A stretch of DNA of 62,676 nt from Sphingobacterium cavernae (GCF_008520265.1 NZ_VIQM01000028.1:1-62676); one strand, 5' to 3'. Positions 46,621 through 55,551 are shown, counted from the first letter of the stretch. The notes: generated by a model from the letters alone, not told the origin. Made by a program: numbers and translations.

Positions 46621-46697
46621 ATAAACGTTTTTGGTTATATTTGAAATAATTTATGTTACAAATATTTAAATTCTTTTAATACAAACAAATAGCTATT

Positions 46698-46729
46698 AGT
46701 TATAATAGTATAACTATAAGTTATATTTG
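46698..46729 (+). promoter_or_regulatory. Operator of three half-sites overlapping the XRE promoter
   Basis: AGTTATA (46698-46704), TATAACT (46709-46715) and AGTTATA (46719-46725) form two overlapping inverted repeats with spacers of 4 and 3 bp, so centres are one helical turn apart. The last half-site overlaps the -7 element TATATTTG (46722-46729), 18 bp before the XRE start. This is the layout expected of autoregulated controller-protein operators. Confidence 0.65.
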
Positions 46730-46747
46730 GTTATAAAAAATATTATT

Positions 46748-47152
46748 ATGACTTCTGGAACGAAAATCCGTTTAATAAGAGAACAAAAAGGATGGGATCA
46801 AGCATCACTAGCAAAAGAACTGGGAATTTCACAACCAGCTCTCTCTAAAATTGAATCTGATCAAACAAAACTGTCTTGGGATCATGCATTGAAATTATCA
46901 GAAGTTTTTGATGTTGATCCTGAATATTTCTTTGATTCGAATATAAATAACTATATTTCAAATAACCAAAAAGTGAATCAATTATATAATTCGGATTATC
47001 ATGATAACAACATCGATTTTATTAAAGGTTTATATGAATCTCAATTAAAACTTAAGGATGAATTACTTCAAGAAAGATATGAACGTATTATAGAATTAAA
47101 AAATCTCGTTGAGGATTTAAAATCAGAGTTAGACAGTTTTAAGAAAAGATAA
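46748..47152 (+). CDS. XRE-family regulator with C-terminal coiled coil (controller-like)
   Basis: This 134-residue protein has an N-terminal Cro/C1-type helix-turn-helix (IRLIREQKGWDQASLAKELG then SQPALSKIESDQTKLSWDHAL, residues 6-50), and a C-terminal coiled coil from about residue 95 (KDELLQERYERIIELKNLVED). The start at 46748 is favoured because the -7 element would otherwise lie in the coding region. It is upstream of a methyltransferase/endonuclease pair on the same strand and is preceded by a symmetric operator. It probably times expression of the restriction system. The coiled coil is longer than in minimal C proteins and may aid dimerisation. Confidence 0.8.
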   Translation: MTSGTKIRLIREQKGWDQASLAKELGISQPALSKIESDQTKLSWDHALKLSEVFDVDPEYFFDSNINNYISNNQKVNQLYNSDYHDNNIDFIKGLYESQLKLKDELLQERYERIIELKNLVEDLKSELDSFKKR

Positions 47153-47335
47153 AATACAGAATCTTATATAGCCTATTTTGATTTAATAATCAACTCTTGA
47201 GTATCAATGAATAGCAATTAACCTCTCATTCCCTGTTTAATTATTTTAATTACAGATGTAGATTGATCAGGGAAGATTACTCATGAAAAACATTTATAAT
47301 TTCGTAAATTGCAGAAATTAATTAGTGAATGTAAA

Positions 47336-48592
47336 ATGAATGTATTGGAGAAGTTATCACTTGATGAAGTAAGAAAAGATAAGAAAAATCCAATTTGCAA
47401 GTTTGCCTTGAAGGATGCGGTAATAACTCATTATTTATATAATAATACATATCAAACCTCTCAATTCTATAAATATGATGCTTTAAAATTTACTAATGAG
47501 ATAGCGGGCCATTACTTAAAAGAAAAATTTGTCGATTATTTAGATTCTAATAATCAATTAGAAGTTTTTAAAAAGGAGGATGTTCCTTTCTTACCGGTAG
47601 ATAAGCCATTGTTTAACTTCATTGATTTATTTGCTGGGATTGGAGGTTTTCGTCTCGCATTACAAAATCTTGGAGGAAAATGTGTTTTTACAAGTGAGTG
47701 GGATAAACAAGCACAGAAAACTTATAGAGCAAATTTTGGTGAAACACCTTTTGGAGATATAACTCAAGAAGAAATAAAACAATATATTCCTGAAAGCTTT
47801 GATATACTTTGCGCAGGTTTCCCATGTCAAGCATTCTCTATTGCAGGAAAGCGGGGAGGATTTGAAGATACTCGTGGAACTTTATTTTTTGATGTTGCAG
47901 AAATAATAAAGCGGAAACAACCCGAAGCCTTTTTTCTTGAAAATGTTAAAGGTTTAAGAAGTCACGATAAAGGAAAGACCTTAAATACAATATTAAATGT
48001 CCTTAGGGAAGATCTTGGATATTTTGTGCCTGATCCTCAAATTATAAATGCAAAAGACTTTGGTCTGCCACAAAATAGAGAACGTATATATATTGTTGGA
48101 TTTCATCCTAGTTTAGGAATTGATAGTTTTAAATACCCTGACGCAACGAACCAAACCGCTCGTTTTGAAGATGTTAAAGAAACAAGTGTTGTGGATACCA
48201 AATATTATTTGTCCAATAGATACCTTCAAACATTAATTAATCACAAAAATAGACATGAAAGTAAAGGAAATGGCTTTGGGTATCAAATCATAAATGATGA
48301 TGAAATTGCAAATGCTGTGGTGTGTGGAGGAATGGGGAGAGAAAGAAATTTAGTGATTGATAATAGAATTACAGATTTCACGCCTACAACAAAAATTAAA
48401 GGAGAAGTCAACAAGGAGGGCGTTCGAAAAATGACACCTAGAGAATGGGCTAGATTACAGGGATTTCCTGATAATTTTATAATTCCAGTGGCGGATGCAT
48501 CGGCATATAAACAATTTGGCAATTCCGTCGCGGTACCCGCTATTCAGGCTACAGCCAAGAAAATTATAGAAATAATTTTAAAACAACAGTAA
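47336..48592 (+). CDS. DNA (cytosine-5) methyltransferase, HpaII-like system
   Basis: This 418-residue m5C methyltransferase has motif I FIDLFAGIGGFRLAL near residue 94, motif IV with catalytic Cys in GFPCQAFSIAG, motif VI FFLENVKGL, motif VIII QNRERIYIVGF, a short target-recognition region, then motifs IX (REWARLQGFP) and X (QFGNSVAVPAI). The N-terminal extension of about 90 residues is unassigned. The ATG at 47336 is preferred; a TTG nine codons upstream is possible. Its stop overlaps the endonuclease start (TAATG). The partner suggests recognition of CCGG. Confidence 0.92.
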   Translation: MNVLEKLSLDEVRKDKKNPICKFALKDAVITHYLYNNTYQTSQFYKYDALKFTNEIAGHYLKEKFVDYLDSNNQLEVFKKEDVPFLPVDKPLFNFIDLFAGIGGFRLALQNLGGKCVFTSEWDKQAQKTYRANFGETPFGDITQEEIKQYIPESFDILCAGFPCQAFSIAGKRGGFEDTRGTLFFDVAEIIKRKQPEAFFLENVKGLRSHDKGKTLNTILNVLREDLGYFVPDPQIINAKDFGLPQNRERIYIVGFHPSLGIDSFKYPDATNQTARFEDVKETSVVDTKYYLSNRYLQTLINHKNRHESKGNGFGYQIINDDEIANAVVCGGMGRERNLVIDNRITDFTPTTKIKGEVNKEGVRKMTPREWARLQGFPDNFIIPVADASAYKQFGNSVAVPAIQATAKKIIEIILKQQ

Positions 48593-49701
48593 TGTCAGAA
48601 AAATCTGAAGGATTAAGTGGAAATATTGGGGAGTGGAGTGAAATATATACATTATTCAAAATTATCGCTGATAAGAAACTTTATGGAGGAACTAGTGAAC
48701 TTCACAAAGTCGAATCAATGATTTTTCCTATAATAAAAATATTAAGGGATGAATCTAATGGTACATTTGAATTTTCTTACGATAATGATTTAGTAGTTGT
48801 AAAAAACAAGAATGAAGAATTTAGGATATCTGTAAAAACGTTTTATCAAAATGCTTCATTTCTTTTAAATAAATTAAAAGAGAAAAATAAATCTTCTTTT
48901 ACAATTCCTGAGATAGAAACTTTTATTAATTCTTATGGTAGTCAATCTATTAAGGCTAAATCATCACTAAAAAGCGATATTCGGATCATAATACATGATT
49001 TAGTAACGGGTAGAAGTCCTCAATTAGGCTTTAGTATAAAGTCTGAAGTTGGGACTCCTCCGACATTATTTAATAGTAACAAATCAACGAACTTTGCCTA
49101 TAAAATAGTTGGAGATTTATCCCCTACAGATCTAGAAGAAATCAATAGAATTGTTAAATATAAAGGCACTAAGGTGATTCAAGATGTTAAAGGCAGACTT
49201 CGTACAATTTTAAATAAAGGTTGTGAATTAAAATTTTCCCATGTTCCATGTGTTATATTCCATAATAATTTAACCTTAGTTGACTCGTCCTTACCTAATA
49301 TATTGGCACATGCCCTGTATAAATACTTTACTTCAGGGATATCCAAATCAATTGAGATTATAAATTCACTAGCTTCTGAAAATCCCCTGAAATTCAATTT
49401 CTCAAACGATCATCCTTTTTATTCATATAAGTTCAAAAGATTTTTAACAGATGTATCATTGGGTATGTTGCCAACAAAAGTTTGGGGAGGAATTATTGAT
49501 GCAACAGGTGGATATTTAGTTGTAAAAAAGGATGGTGAGGTATTATGTTATCATATATATAATAGAAACGAATTCGAGGATTATTTATATGTTAATACTA
49601 AGTTTGATACGCCTAGTGCCACTAAACATGATTTTGGATATATTTATCAGTTAAATGGAGAGTTGTATATAAACCTTAATTTTCAAATACGTTTTATATA
49701 A
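48592..49701 (+). CDS. HpaII-family type II restriction endonuclease
   Basis: This 369-residue protein matches the HpaII endonuclease family in length and in its opening GNIGEWSEIYTLFKIIADKKLYGG. A region around residue 140-165 (LGFSIKSEVGTPPTLFNSNK) probably carries the catalytic Lys of the nuclease core. HpaII cuts C^CGG; the exact specificity of this homologue is not proved. It is translationally coupled to the methyltransferase, so protection is made first. A strong bidirectional hairpin terminator follows about 200 bp later. The frame is intact. Confidence 0.85.
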   Translation: MSEKSEGLSGNIGEWSEIYTLFKIIADKKLYGGTSELHKVESMIFPIIKILRDESNGTFEFSYDNDLVVVKNKNEEFRISVKTFYQNASFLLNKLKEKNKSSFTIPEIETFINSYGSQSIKAKSSLKSDIRIIIHDLVTGRSPQLGFSIKSEVGTPPTLFNSNKSTNFAYKIVGDLSPTDLEEINRIVKYKGTKVIQDVKGRLRTILNKGCELKFSHVPCVIFHNNLTLVDSSLPNILAHALYKYFTSGISKSIEIINSLASENPLKFNFSNDHPFYSYKFKRFLTDVSLGMLPTKVWGGIIDATGGYLVVKKDGEVLCYHIYNRNEFEDYLYVNTKFDTPSATKHDFGYIYQLNGELYINLNFQIRFI

Positions 49702-49868
49702 TTAGTTCCTGTCACAAATTCAAGTTGTAATAGGCAAATAGGTATAAATATACCAAAATCGAACTTTACGATTACTATTGAAAGAAAAGCTACTGTAGTA
49801 TTTATTCTCAGGAGTTACAGTATTGTAAATGGAAAATAAGAAAGTAGCAAAATGATGTAGGTTCTTAA

Positions 49869-49890
49869 TTCGTATGTATGCATACGAATA
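49869..49890. repeat. 9-bp perfect palindrome near the R-M 3' end
   Basis: ATTCGTATG and CATACGAAT surround TATG, directly before a 20-bp sequence that recurs at 51625. It may be part of a terminator or a mobile-element end. Confidence 0.5.
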
Positions 49891-49910
49891 TATACCACAT
49901 TTCCCAATAA
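49891..49910. repeat. 20-bp direct repeat, copy 1
   Basis: TATACCACATTTCCCAATAA recurs exactly at 51625-51644. The copies bracket the decayed SusD gene. Confidence 0.8.
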
Positions 49911-49950
49911 TACAGGTCTTATGAATTTTAATTTTCATAAGACCTGTATT
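49909..49950. terminator. 17-bp-stem terminator after the R-M operon
   Basis: The arms 49909-49925 and 49934-49950 pair perfectly with an 8-nt loop, followed by a T-rich tail on the plus strand. It separates the R-M operon from the convergent SusD pseudogene. Confidence 0.8.
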
Positions 49951-50103
49951 TTATTTATATCTTTTAAATATTTGGCTAACAACTCCTTCTATAAATCAAC
50001 ATTCAGAGTATGAAATTTACAACTTTCTCCCTTTTATGAAGTTTTAATTATTAAAGAGATTTTTTATTACCTCTATCAAAATATTTCGCCTCTTTTAATT
50101 CTT

Positions 50104-51519
50104 CTAAAATCCTGGATTTTGGACTAAAAGTCTGCTTTTAGATATTTCGGCAAATGGGATTGGATACAAGTACATAGATTTTTTAAAAATTCTTGGCGCG
50201 TTATCATAATCAGTTCTTTTAAAATAACTTAAATCATTTTGATTACCTGAAATGTTTATACCTGTAAAAACGCCTCCTTGTCTTCCCTCTGCTTCTTCTG
50301 CAATCATCCATCTTCTTACATCAAAATAACGTTGACCTTCTGCAAAAAGTTCAATTCTTCTTTCTTGCTGTATAGCTTCGCGCTGTTTTTGTTGATTCCC
50401 CAAAATTCCAGTTTTTGTGCCATTTGAATTCATCTCTACATAGCCAGGAATCCCAGCTCTATGCCTTACAAGATCCAAGTATTTAATAATTTCTGGATCG
50501 TTAGGATCAACTTCATTACAAGCTTCGGCATATAATAAATAGAAGTCTGCTAGCCTGAAAATAATTGAGGGTCTAAACACAGTCTTGATTCCACCAGAAA
50601 CAGTAGGATGAATGGTTCTATTATTAAATTTATACAACAAATACCCTGTTTTTGAATATCCTCCAGAGGTTGCGTTGCCACTATGTGCTATTCCTCCATA
50701 CCCTGGCCTTGGATTAGTAGATGATTTTATATCTCGTGAAAAGTATATACGGGTTGCCAATGATGTCGCTGCTGTTGTTCCTTGTAAATTTACATTCGAG
50801 ACGACATCGTGCCAACTTTCCCCTTGATAAGTCACAGTGGCATAGAATCTTGGCTCACGATTGGCATACATATTTGAAACATTATTGTCAGTAAGGATAA
50901 TTTCATTACCTCCTTTTACAAATCGAGTAGATGGATTTTAAACATTTGAAAACCCAATTTCTGAATATCCAGAATTTTGATCATTAATTTTCAAACCATT
51001 GTTCATAAAAAATGCGTCTACAGCTTCTTGTGTAACGCCCATATATCCTCCCGCTGAGCCTCCCGCTGTACTTGCAATATCTCTCGGAATTTGAACTGAC
51101 TCAACTGTTCCCCAGCTGTTGACAGCATTGGCCCAAATAATTTCTTTGTTATAACGTTGGAATAATTCGTATACATTTAAATAGGGATTGTTAGGAACAC
51201 TACTGTAGTATAAATTATAGTTCCCGTTATTTGCGAAGTCAATAAACTCCTTTAAAACTTGTTTAGCCTTTTTCCATTTTTCTAAATCTTTAGCTGGAAA
51301 TAATGATTTACCGTCGGTATTTTTTAATTCTAAAGCCTCAGTGTAACCTCCGTTGAATAAAGGCGATGCGGCATACATCCATAATTTTGCTCTTACAGCC
51401 ATAGCTACACCTTTTGTGGGAATAATATATTAATTAATCCTATTTTCTACTAAGGGATCAACTTCTTCGAATTTTAAATCAGAAGTGAAATCATTTTTTA
51501 AATCTTGGATAATAAATTT
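50104..51519 (-). pseudogene. Decayed SusD-like gene with in-frame stops
   Basis: One reading frame encodes SusD sequence across two segments: MAVRAKLWMYAASPLFNGG upstream, and YANREPRFYATVTYQGESW followed by LADFYLLYAEACNEV and ERRIELFAEGQRYFDVRRW downstream. They are joined in phase across a TAA at 50938-50940 (between SNV and NPSTRF). Another TAA at 51430-51432 precedes TKGVAMAV, and a further stop lies near 51520. The first half of the protein, including the lipoprotein signal, is lost toward the IS3 fragment. No matching SusC gene is present. The frame is otherwise conserved, so decay is recent. Confidence 0.85.
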
Positions 51520-51624
51520 TTAAAACATTAATGGTATTGTATTGAAAATAAGAATACAGCAAAATTGGTAATTTTAAGTGGAGCCGAATCGAATCGACAT
51601 TTTTACTATAATTTAGTTAGAATG

Positions 51625-51644
51625 TATACCACATTTCCCAATAA
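51625..51644. repeat. 20-bp direct repeat, copy 2
   Basis: Identical to 49891-49910 and ending 1 bp before the probable left end of the IS3 fragment (TGTAATACTACCC). Confidence 0.8.
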
Positions 51645-51701
51645 ATGTAATACTACCCAAATATTGGACAACTGCATAAATGTTTAAATTAGCAGTTGAA
51701 A

Positions 51702-51980
51702 ATGAAAAAAGAACGCAGGAAATTCAGTGCAAGCTTTAAGGTGAAGGTAGCCATAGAAGCCATCAAGGAGCAGCAGACCATCCAGGAACTGGCTGTTAAA
51801 TACGAGTTACACCCAACACAGATCAACAGCTGGAAGCGGGAGTTTCTAGATAATGCAGAATCGGTTTTTACCACAGAGAAAAGCCCGATAAAGGATGATT
51901 CCAAAGAGAAAGAGCTTTATTCCAAGATTGGGGAACTACAGATACAGGTTGATTTCTTAAAAAAAGTATTGGGCAAATGA
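51702..51980 (+). CDS. IS3-family transposase OrfA
   Basis: This 92-residue protein has MKKERRKFSASFKVKVAIEA and ELAVKYELHPTQINSWKREFL, the helix-turn-helix of IS3-family OrfA, followed by a leucine-zipper-like tail (ELYSKIGELQIQVDFLKKVLG). It normally acts as the DNA-binding part of a frameshift fusion with OrfB. Its stop overlaps the orfB ATG (ATGA), but orfB is destroyed, so no active transposase can form. Confidence 0.9.
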   Translation: MKKERRKFSASFKVKVAIEAIKEQQTIQELAVKYELHPTQINSWKREFLDNAESVFTTEKSPIKDDSKEKELYSKIGELQIQVDFLKKVLGK

Positions 51981-52027
51981 GCTTAGAAGAGAAACGCGGG
52001 CTTGTTTGGCATCGCAGAATCGTGTAA
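51977..52027 (+). pseudogene. IS3 orfB, first ~12 codons only
   Basis: The frame begins MSLEEKRGLVWHR, as IS3 OrfB proteins often do, then hits TAG-type termination after entering IS5-like DNA. The DDE catalytic core is absent. Confidence 0.75.
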
Positions 52028-52272
52028 GTCCAGGAGAACGCAATCCGATCGAAGGGAAGTTTGGTCAAGCAAAGACTGGCTACGGAATGAATCTCATTTT
52101 AGCTCGTCTAGCAAGAACCAGCGAAACTTGGATTAGCTGCATCGTATTGGTGCTTAACTTGGTCAAATTGGCCGAGCTAGCACTTTATTGCATAATCAAT
52201 ATAATAATCAATTATGTAGTAGATCTGCGCAAAAATGGCAACCTCATATCACAATACTCAAAAATCTGCTGA
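52009..52272 (+). pseudogene. IS5-like transposase, C-terminal fragment
   Basis: The frame contains ERNPIEGKFGQAKTGYGMN, with the final catalytic Glu of the DDE triad, and LARTSETWISCIVLVLNLVKLAEL, the usual C-terminal helix of IS5/IS1182-type transposases. The N-terminal two-thirds, with both catalytic Asp residues, are missing. The stop codon lies within the terminal inverted sequence. Confidence 0.8.
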
Positions 52273-52300
52273 AAAAATCATTGAGTTTTTCAGCAGACCC
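52265..52300. repeat. Right terminus of the IS5-like element, inverted copy of 33316-33351
   Basis: A 36-bp exact inverted match to the palindrome at 33316. It has an internal 12-bp stem (52265-52276 with 52286-52297) and ends GACCC. Confidence 0.85.
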
Positions 52301-52461
52301 TATTTAAGCTTTACATCAACGAGAAGGGGGGAGGATAATGTGTGACTAAAAAATAAATAATTATTTCTGGACAGAGTTCCGTTACACTCTCAAATTATTG
52401 TAAGCAATCATAAAAGTCAATAACTTTAACTATTATGACTGCTTAATCTAAAAATATTTAT

Positions 52462-53229
52462 CTATGATATGCTATCATTAATTGAATCCCAAAGATCAAG
52501 TCTTTTTTTAAGTGCTTGTTTTGAAACTATTTGGATTTCTTCCCATTTTTGAGCATCATCTTGTGCTAACTCTTCAATCATTTTCAATGCCAATGGTCCA
52601 TGTTCATCACCATCCAATTCTATATGTCTTTGGAAATAGTAAATAAACTTCGCTAAATCAGATTGGGGGAAGTTTATTTGAATTTCCTTTAATATAGATG
52701 AGAACATATTAGGGATCAAGTCTTCTCTTCCAAAAGTAAAGGCAGCTGCTATTTTGTGAGGCTCTTTTGTTTCAATTATTTGGAAGGTGAACTTTAGAAA
52801 CTCTTTAATCCTAATATCTATATCTAAATTTTCAATACTTTGGAATATATCATTTGATTTTTTAACATTAGTCAAAAAATCCTTAATATAGCTTGTATTA
52901 GATCCCATAGATTCCATAGAATCCATGTACATTTCAAAATGGCTTAATCTTCTGCCATCTATAAATGTATCTGATTCCTCTGCCAAAACAATCTCATTAA
53001 TCAAATAACGAGTGTTTGGATATTCAGATGCAAACCAAGGAATAGTGACACAAGTGAGTTCAATTTGTAATGCTTTTAGAAGAGACATGAAATCCCAAAC
53101 CGCAAAAACATGTACTTGTGTGAATTTTTGTAAATGTTCTAATGTTTTAATCTTACTATAAAGTGGATGATTATTTAGTAAATCTTTTTCTTCCTCAATA
53201 AAAGCCTGTATGTTCTCAAATTCTTTCAT
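52462..53229 (-). CDS. DUF3050 family protein (heme-oxygenase-like fold)
   Basis: This 255-residue soluble helical protein has the DUF3050 signature HVFAVWDFMSLLKALQ near residue 40-55, then CVTIPWFASEYPNTRYLINEIV with Glu residues, SHFEMYMDSMESMG, AAAFTFGREDLIP and YFQRHIELDGDEHGP. The spaced Glu/His residues (HFEMY, HIELDGDEH) resemble ligands of diiron heme-oxygenase-like oxidases, an inference. It is isolated between two IS remnants with no operon partner. It looks intact. Confidence 0.78.
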   Translation of the reverse strand: MKEFENIQAFIEEEKDLLNNHPLYSKIKTLEHLQKFTQVHVFAVWDFMSLLKALQIELTCVTIPWFASEYPNTRYLINEIVLAEESDTFIDGRRLSHFEMYMDSMESMGSNTSYIKDFLTNVKKSNDIFQSIENLDIDIRIKEFLKFTFQIIETKEPHKIAAAFTFGREDLIPNMFSSILKEIQINFPQSDLAKFIYYFQRHIELDGDEHGPLALKMIEELAQDDAQKWEEIQIVSKQALKKRLDLWDSINDSIS

Positions 53230-53335
53230 TTAACAAAGTTAACCTATAGACGTCGATATTATAGATAGCTTACTAAGTAAGATAAAGATTTTTAAAGGAT
53301 ATGAAATATATATGACACATTAATGGGTTTATTTA

Positions 53336-53455
53336 ATGAGTGATTCGGAAATACCGATTTCACTTGCTAATAGGAATAGCATTCTCATAAGGGAAATTAC
53401 CGCTACAATTAATAGTTTTGATTCTGCCGAATTGAAGCAGTTTTTTTGCTTTTAG
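53336..53455 (+). CDS. Short 39-residue ORF abutting the ISL3 remnant
   Basis: ATG opens MSDSEIPISLANRNSILIRE and ends ELKQFFCF at a TAG that overlaps the ISL3 remnant's boundary. Composition is protein-like and amphipathic. It might be the 5' piece of a gene cut by the IS or a chance frame. The remaining 53230-53335 shows no gene. Confidence 0.25.
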   Translation: MSDSEIPISLANRNSILIREITATINSFDSAELKQFFCF

Positions 53456-54650
53456 ATCAGAACATTATAAACAATCCCTATTATTTGATTTTCTGGATAG
53501 AATGGTGATGTTGACCCACTATAGAGCATTAAGGATAATTTGGTTGGCGACCAAGTTTTTGCTACCACCACCTGCGCCTCATATTTCATTCTACTAAGCC
53601 CCTGCATATTATAAACTTCATTCATCTTGTGACAAAACTGGGTATACTTACCATTGAATCCCATCTGAACAATAGTGTTATGCAGTTCTCGATATGTTTT
53701 TCCGTGGTTCTCTTCGCTCAAAAGATAATTAATGAAGAATTCCAGGTTGGTGGAGTTTCTGGATTGTCTTTTCTCAAGTTTTTCCATGGATACATACCTT
53801 GCGACTGTTTTTCGATCCAGGTTTGGTATTTTAGCAATTTGTCTCAGCGTAATAACATTGGCATATAGCTCTTTAACCTTGTCGAATAGATATTGTTTAT
53901 GTGCACCAATGTTTGCTGTAGAAATAGTTGGTGCTACAACTTCTAAATTTGCTTCAACAGGCCGGTAACTTCCGTTAATGTAGGGTCTTTCCTTTTGGGA
54001 TCATTATAAAGCTTAAATATTTCCTTCAATTCTTTTGCTTTTGATTGGAAGACTTTTTTAGCTGCTTCCCCTAAGTTCATAATTAGGTGAAAGCGGTCGG
54101 CTACCTGAATGGCATCAGGGTCCCCTGTTTTTATACCTAAAGCATATGGACCATAGCGATCTCTGAATACTACTCTTATTTCTGGAAGATTTTTCAGCCA
54201 CTCTGCCAGCGTATCCGATTCACGATCCGGAAGTAAATCTATCACTTCTTTCCGTTCTAAATCCACAATAACGGTTCCGTAGGTACTTCCTTTTTTGAAT
54301 GCCCAGTCATCTACGCCAATTACCCAAGATGTCAAAGCCTTAGGTTGTATATCTACTGCTTGAATCACTCTTAACATAGTGGAGGAGCTAACCGGCAGTC
54401 CACCATAGCGACTAATTGCTGAACCTCTATTTCCTCCCAATTCAAGTCCCATTTTAAAAAGAAGATCATTTGAACGAATCAATCTTCTATAATATGGTCT
54501 GATTTCACAATCGAAGCGTTCTGTAAAAACCTTTCGATGACAGACTGAATTATCACAAAAATACTTCCTAGCCCTGAGCTTGACTTTTACTATATATCCG
54601 GAAACAGGAAGGTCTAAAGAGTATAAATTTGCACTTCTTTCAATAGCACG
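53452..54650 (-). pseudogene. ISL3-family transposase, truncated and frameshifted
   Basis: The upstream frame has the zinc-ribbon remains (ARKYFCDNSVCHRKVFTERF) and the DDE start VIGVDDWAFKKGSTYGTVIV, then VFRDRYGPYALG and AIQVADRFHLIMNLGEA. It ends at a TAG near 53943. The adjacent frame continues the protein (VKELYANVITLRQIAKIPNL, then MEKLEKRQSRN) with overlap near 53960, so a single frameshift separates them. The first 40 or so residues and the C-terminal third with the last catalytic Glu are missing. The element is dead. Confidence 0.85.
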
Positions 54651-54850
54651 CTATAATTTATAATAAAATGGAATTTAAATTCTCGAGTTTTATAATGACA
54701 CATAAAAATCAAAGAATATGATCTGTGAATAACATTTTTATAATTCTAAAAGAATAGACTTCCCTGTTTTTAAAATTTATATAGTGTAATATTATACATT
54801 AAAATTTCATTAGAAAGCAATGGTTATTTTTTTAGAGGTTTATGATTTTC

Positions 54851-54858
54851 TATTTTTG
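54851..54858 (+). promoter_or_regulatory. Candidate -7 element for the two-component operon
   Basis: TATTTTTG matches TAnnTTTG, 13 bp before the response-regulator ATG, which implies a leader of only a few bases. The rest of 54651-54870 shows no gene. Confidence 0.45.
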
Positions 54859-54870
54859 TGAAAAACATTT

Positions 54871-55548
54871 ATGCAAATTATTCTTATTGAAGATGATAAA
54901 CGAATTAGTGATTTTATTCTAAAAGGATTAGAAGAGAATACACATTTTGTAACCTTATGTAAATCTGCAGAAGATTTCATAAATAATTACCTACAATCAT
55001 CTTTTGATTTAATTATTTGCGACATTATGCTCCCTGGTATGGATGGTATGCAATTAGTTCAAACCATTCGTTATAAAAAAATATATACTCCAGTTTTGAT
55101 GTTAACGGCTTTAAGCTCTGTACAAGATAAAGTCTCTGCCTTAGATTTTGGAGCTGATGATTACATGACGAAACCCTTTCATTTTGATGAATTGCTATCG
55201 CGAATAAATGCTTTGACTCGTAGACATCAGTATGCACAAAAAGATGAAAGATCCAATACATTTGCAATTGGAGATATGCTGGTCGATTTGAACCAATATA
55301 CTGTGAAAATTGCAGGAGAAGAAGTTATTTTATCACCGCGTGAATTCAAGCTTTTAAATTATTTAATCGAAAATAATAACAAAGCGGTTTCTCGAATTCA
55401 AATTTTAAATGCTGTTTGGGGTATAACTTTTGATAATCACACCAATGTTGTGGATGTTTATATATCTTATTTGAGAAATAAGATTGATAAAAATCAAAAA
55501 TATATTTACACTATTAAAGGAGTTGGATATATGCTAAAGGCGGATTAA
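54871..55548 (+). CDS. OmpR/CusR-like response regulator
   Basis: This 225-residue protein has a receiver domain (IEDDKRISD with the acidic pair at 8-9, phosphorylated Asp51 in LIICDIMLPGMDG, Lys in DDYMTKPFHFDELL) and a C-terminal winged helix (LSPREFKLLNYLIENNNKAV, then VVDVYISYLRNKID, TIKGVGYML). It should bind direct repeats upstream of the efflux genes when phosphorylated. Only 3 bp separate it from the kinase gene. Confidence 0.94.
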   Translation: MQIILIEDDKRISDFILKGLEENTHFVTLCKSAEDFINNYLQSSFDLIICDIMLPGMDGMQLVQTIRYKKIYTPVLMLTALSSVQDKVSALDFGADDYMTKPFHFDELLSRINALTRRHQYAQKDERSNTFAIGDMLVDLNQYTVKIAGEEVILSPREFKLLNYLIENNNKAVSRIQILNAVWGITFDNHTNVVDVYISYLRNKIDKNQKYIYTIKGVGYMLKAD

Positions 55549-55551
55549 AAT

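Larger units (their letters stand above)
51646..52300 (+). mobile_element. Chimeric IS remnant: IS3 left part joined to IS5-like right part
   Basis: The left part is an IS3-family end with orfA and the first codons of orfB. Near 52005-52012 it changes to the last quarter of an IS5-like DDE transposase and its terminus. Neither element is complete. The right end at 52300 is the same 36-bp terminus found inverted at 33316. Confidence 0.8.

Noticed and set aside
46356..46649. 97-codon plus-strand ORF across the structured-RNA region
   Set aside because: The translation has no family pattern and its composition (many Trp, Cys, His, Arg) reflects RNA-like base pairing rather than protein coding. 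The stems explain the sequence better.
46118..46740. Retron or group II intron RNA
   Set aside because: No reverse transcriptase gene lies in the window, and no domain V-like or msr-like core is visible.
47283..47321. 12-codon leader peptide before the methyltransferase gene
   Set aside because: Too short to support, with no attenuator-like hairpin following it.
49720..49938. 72-codon minus-strand ORF after the restriction endonuclease gene
   Set aside because: It is read across the palindrome and terminator stems and shows no protein-like pattern or start signal.
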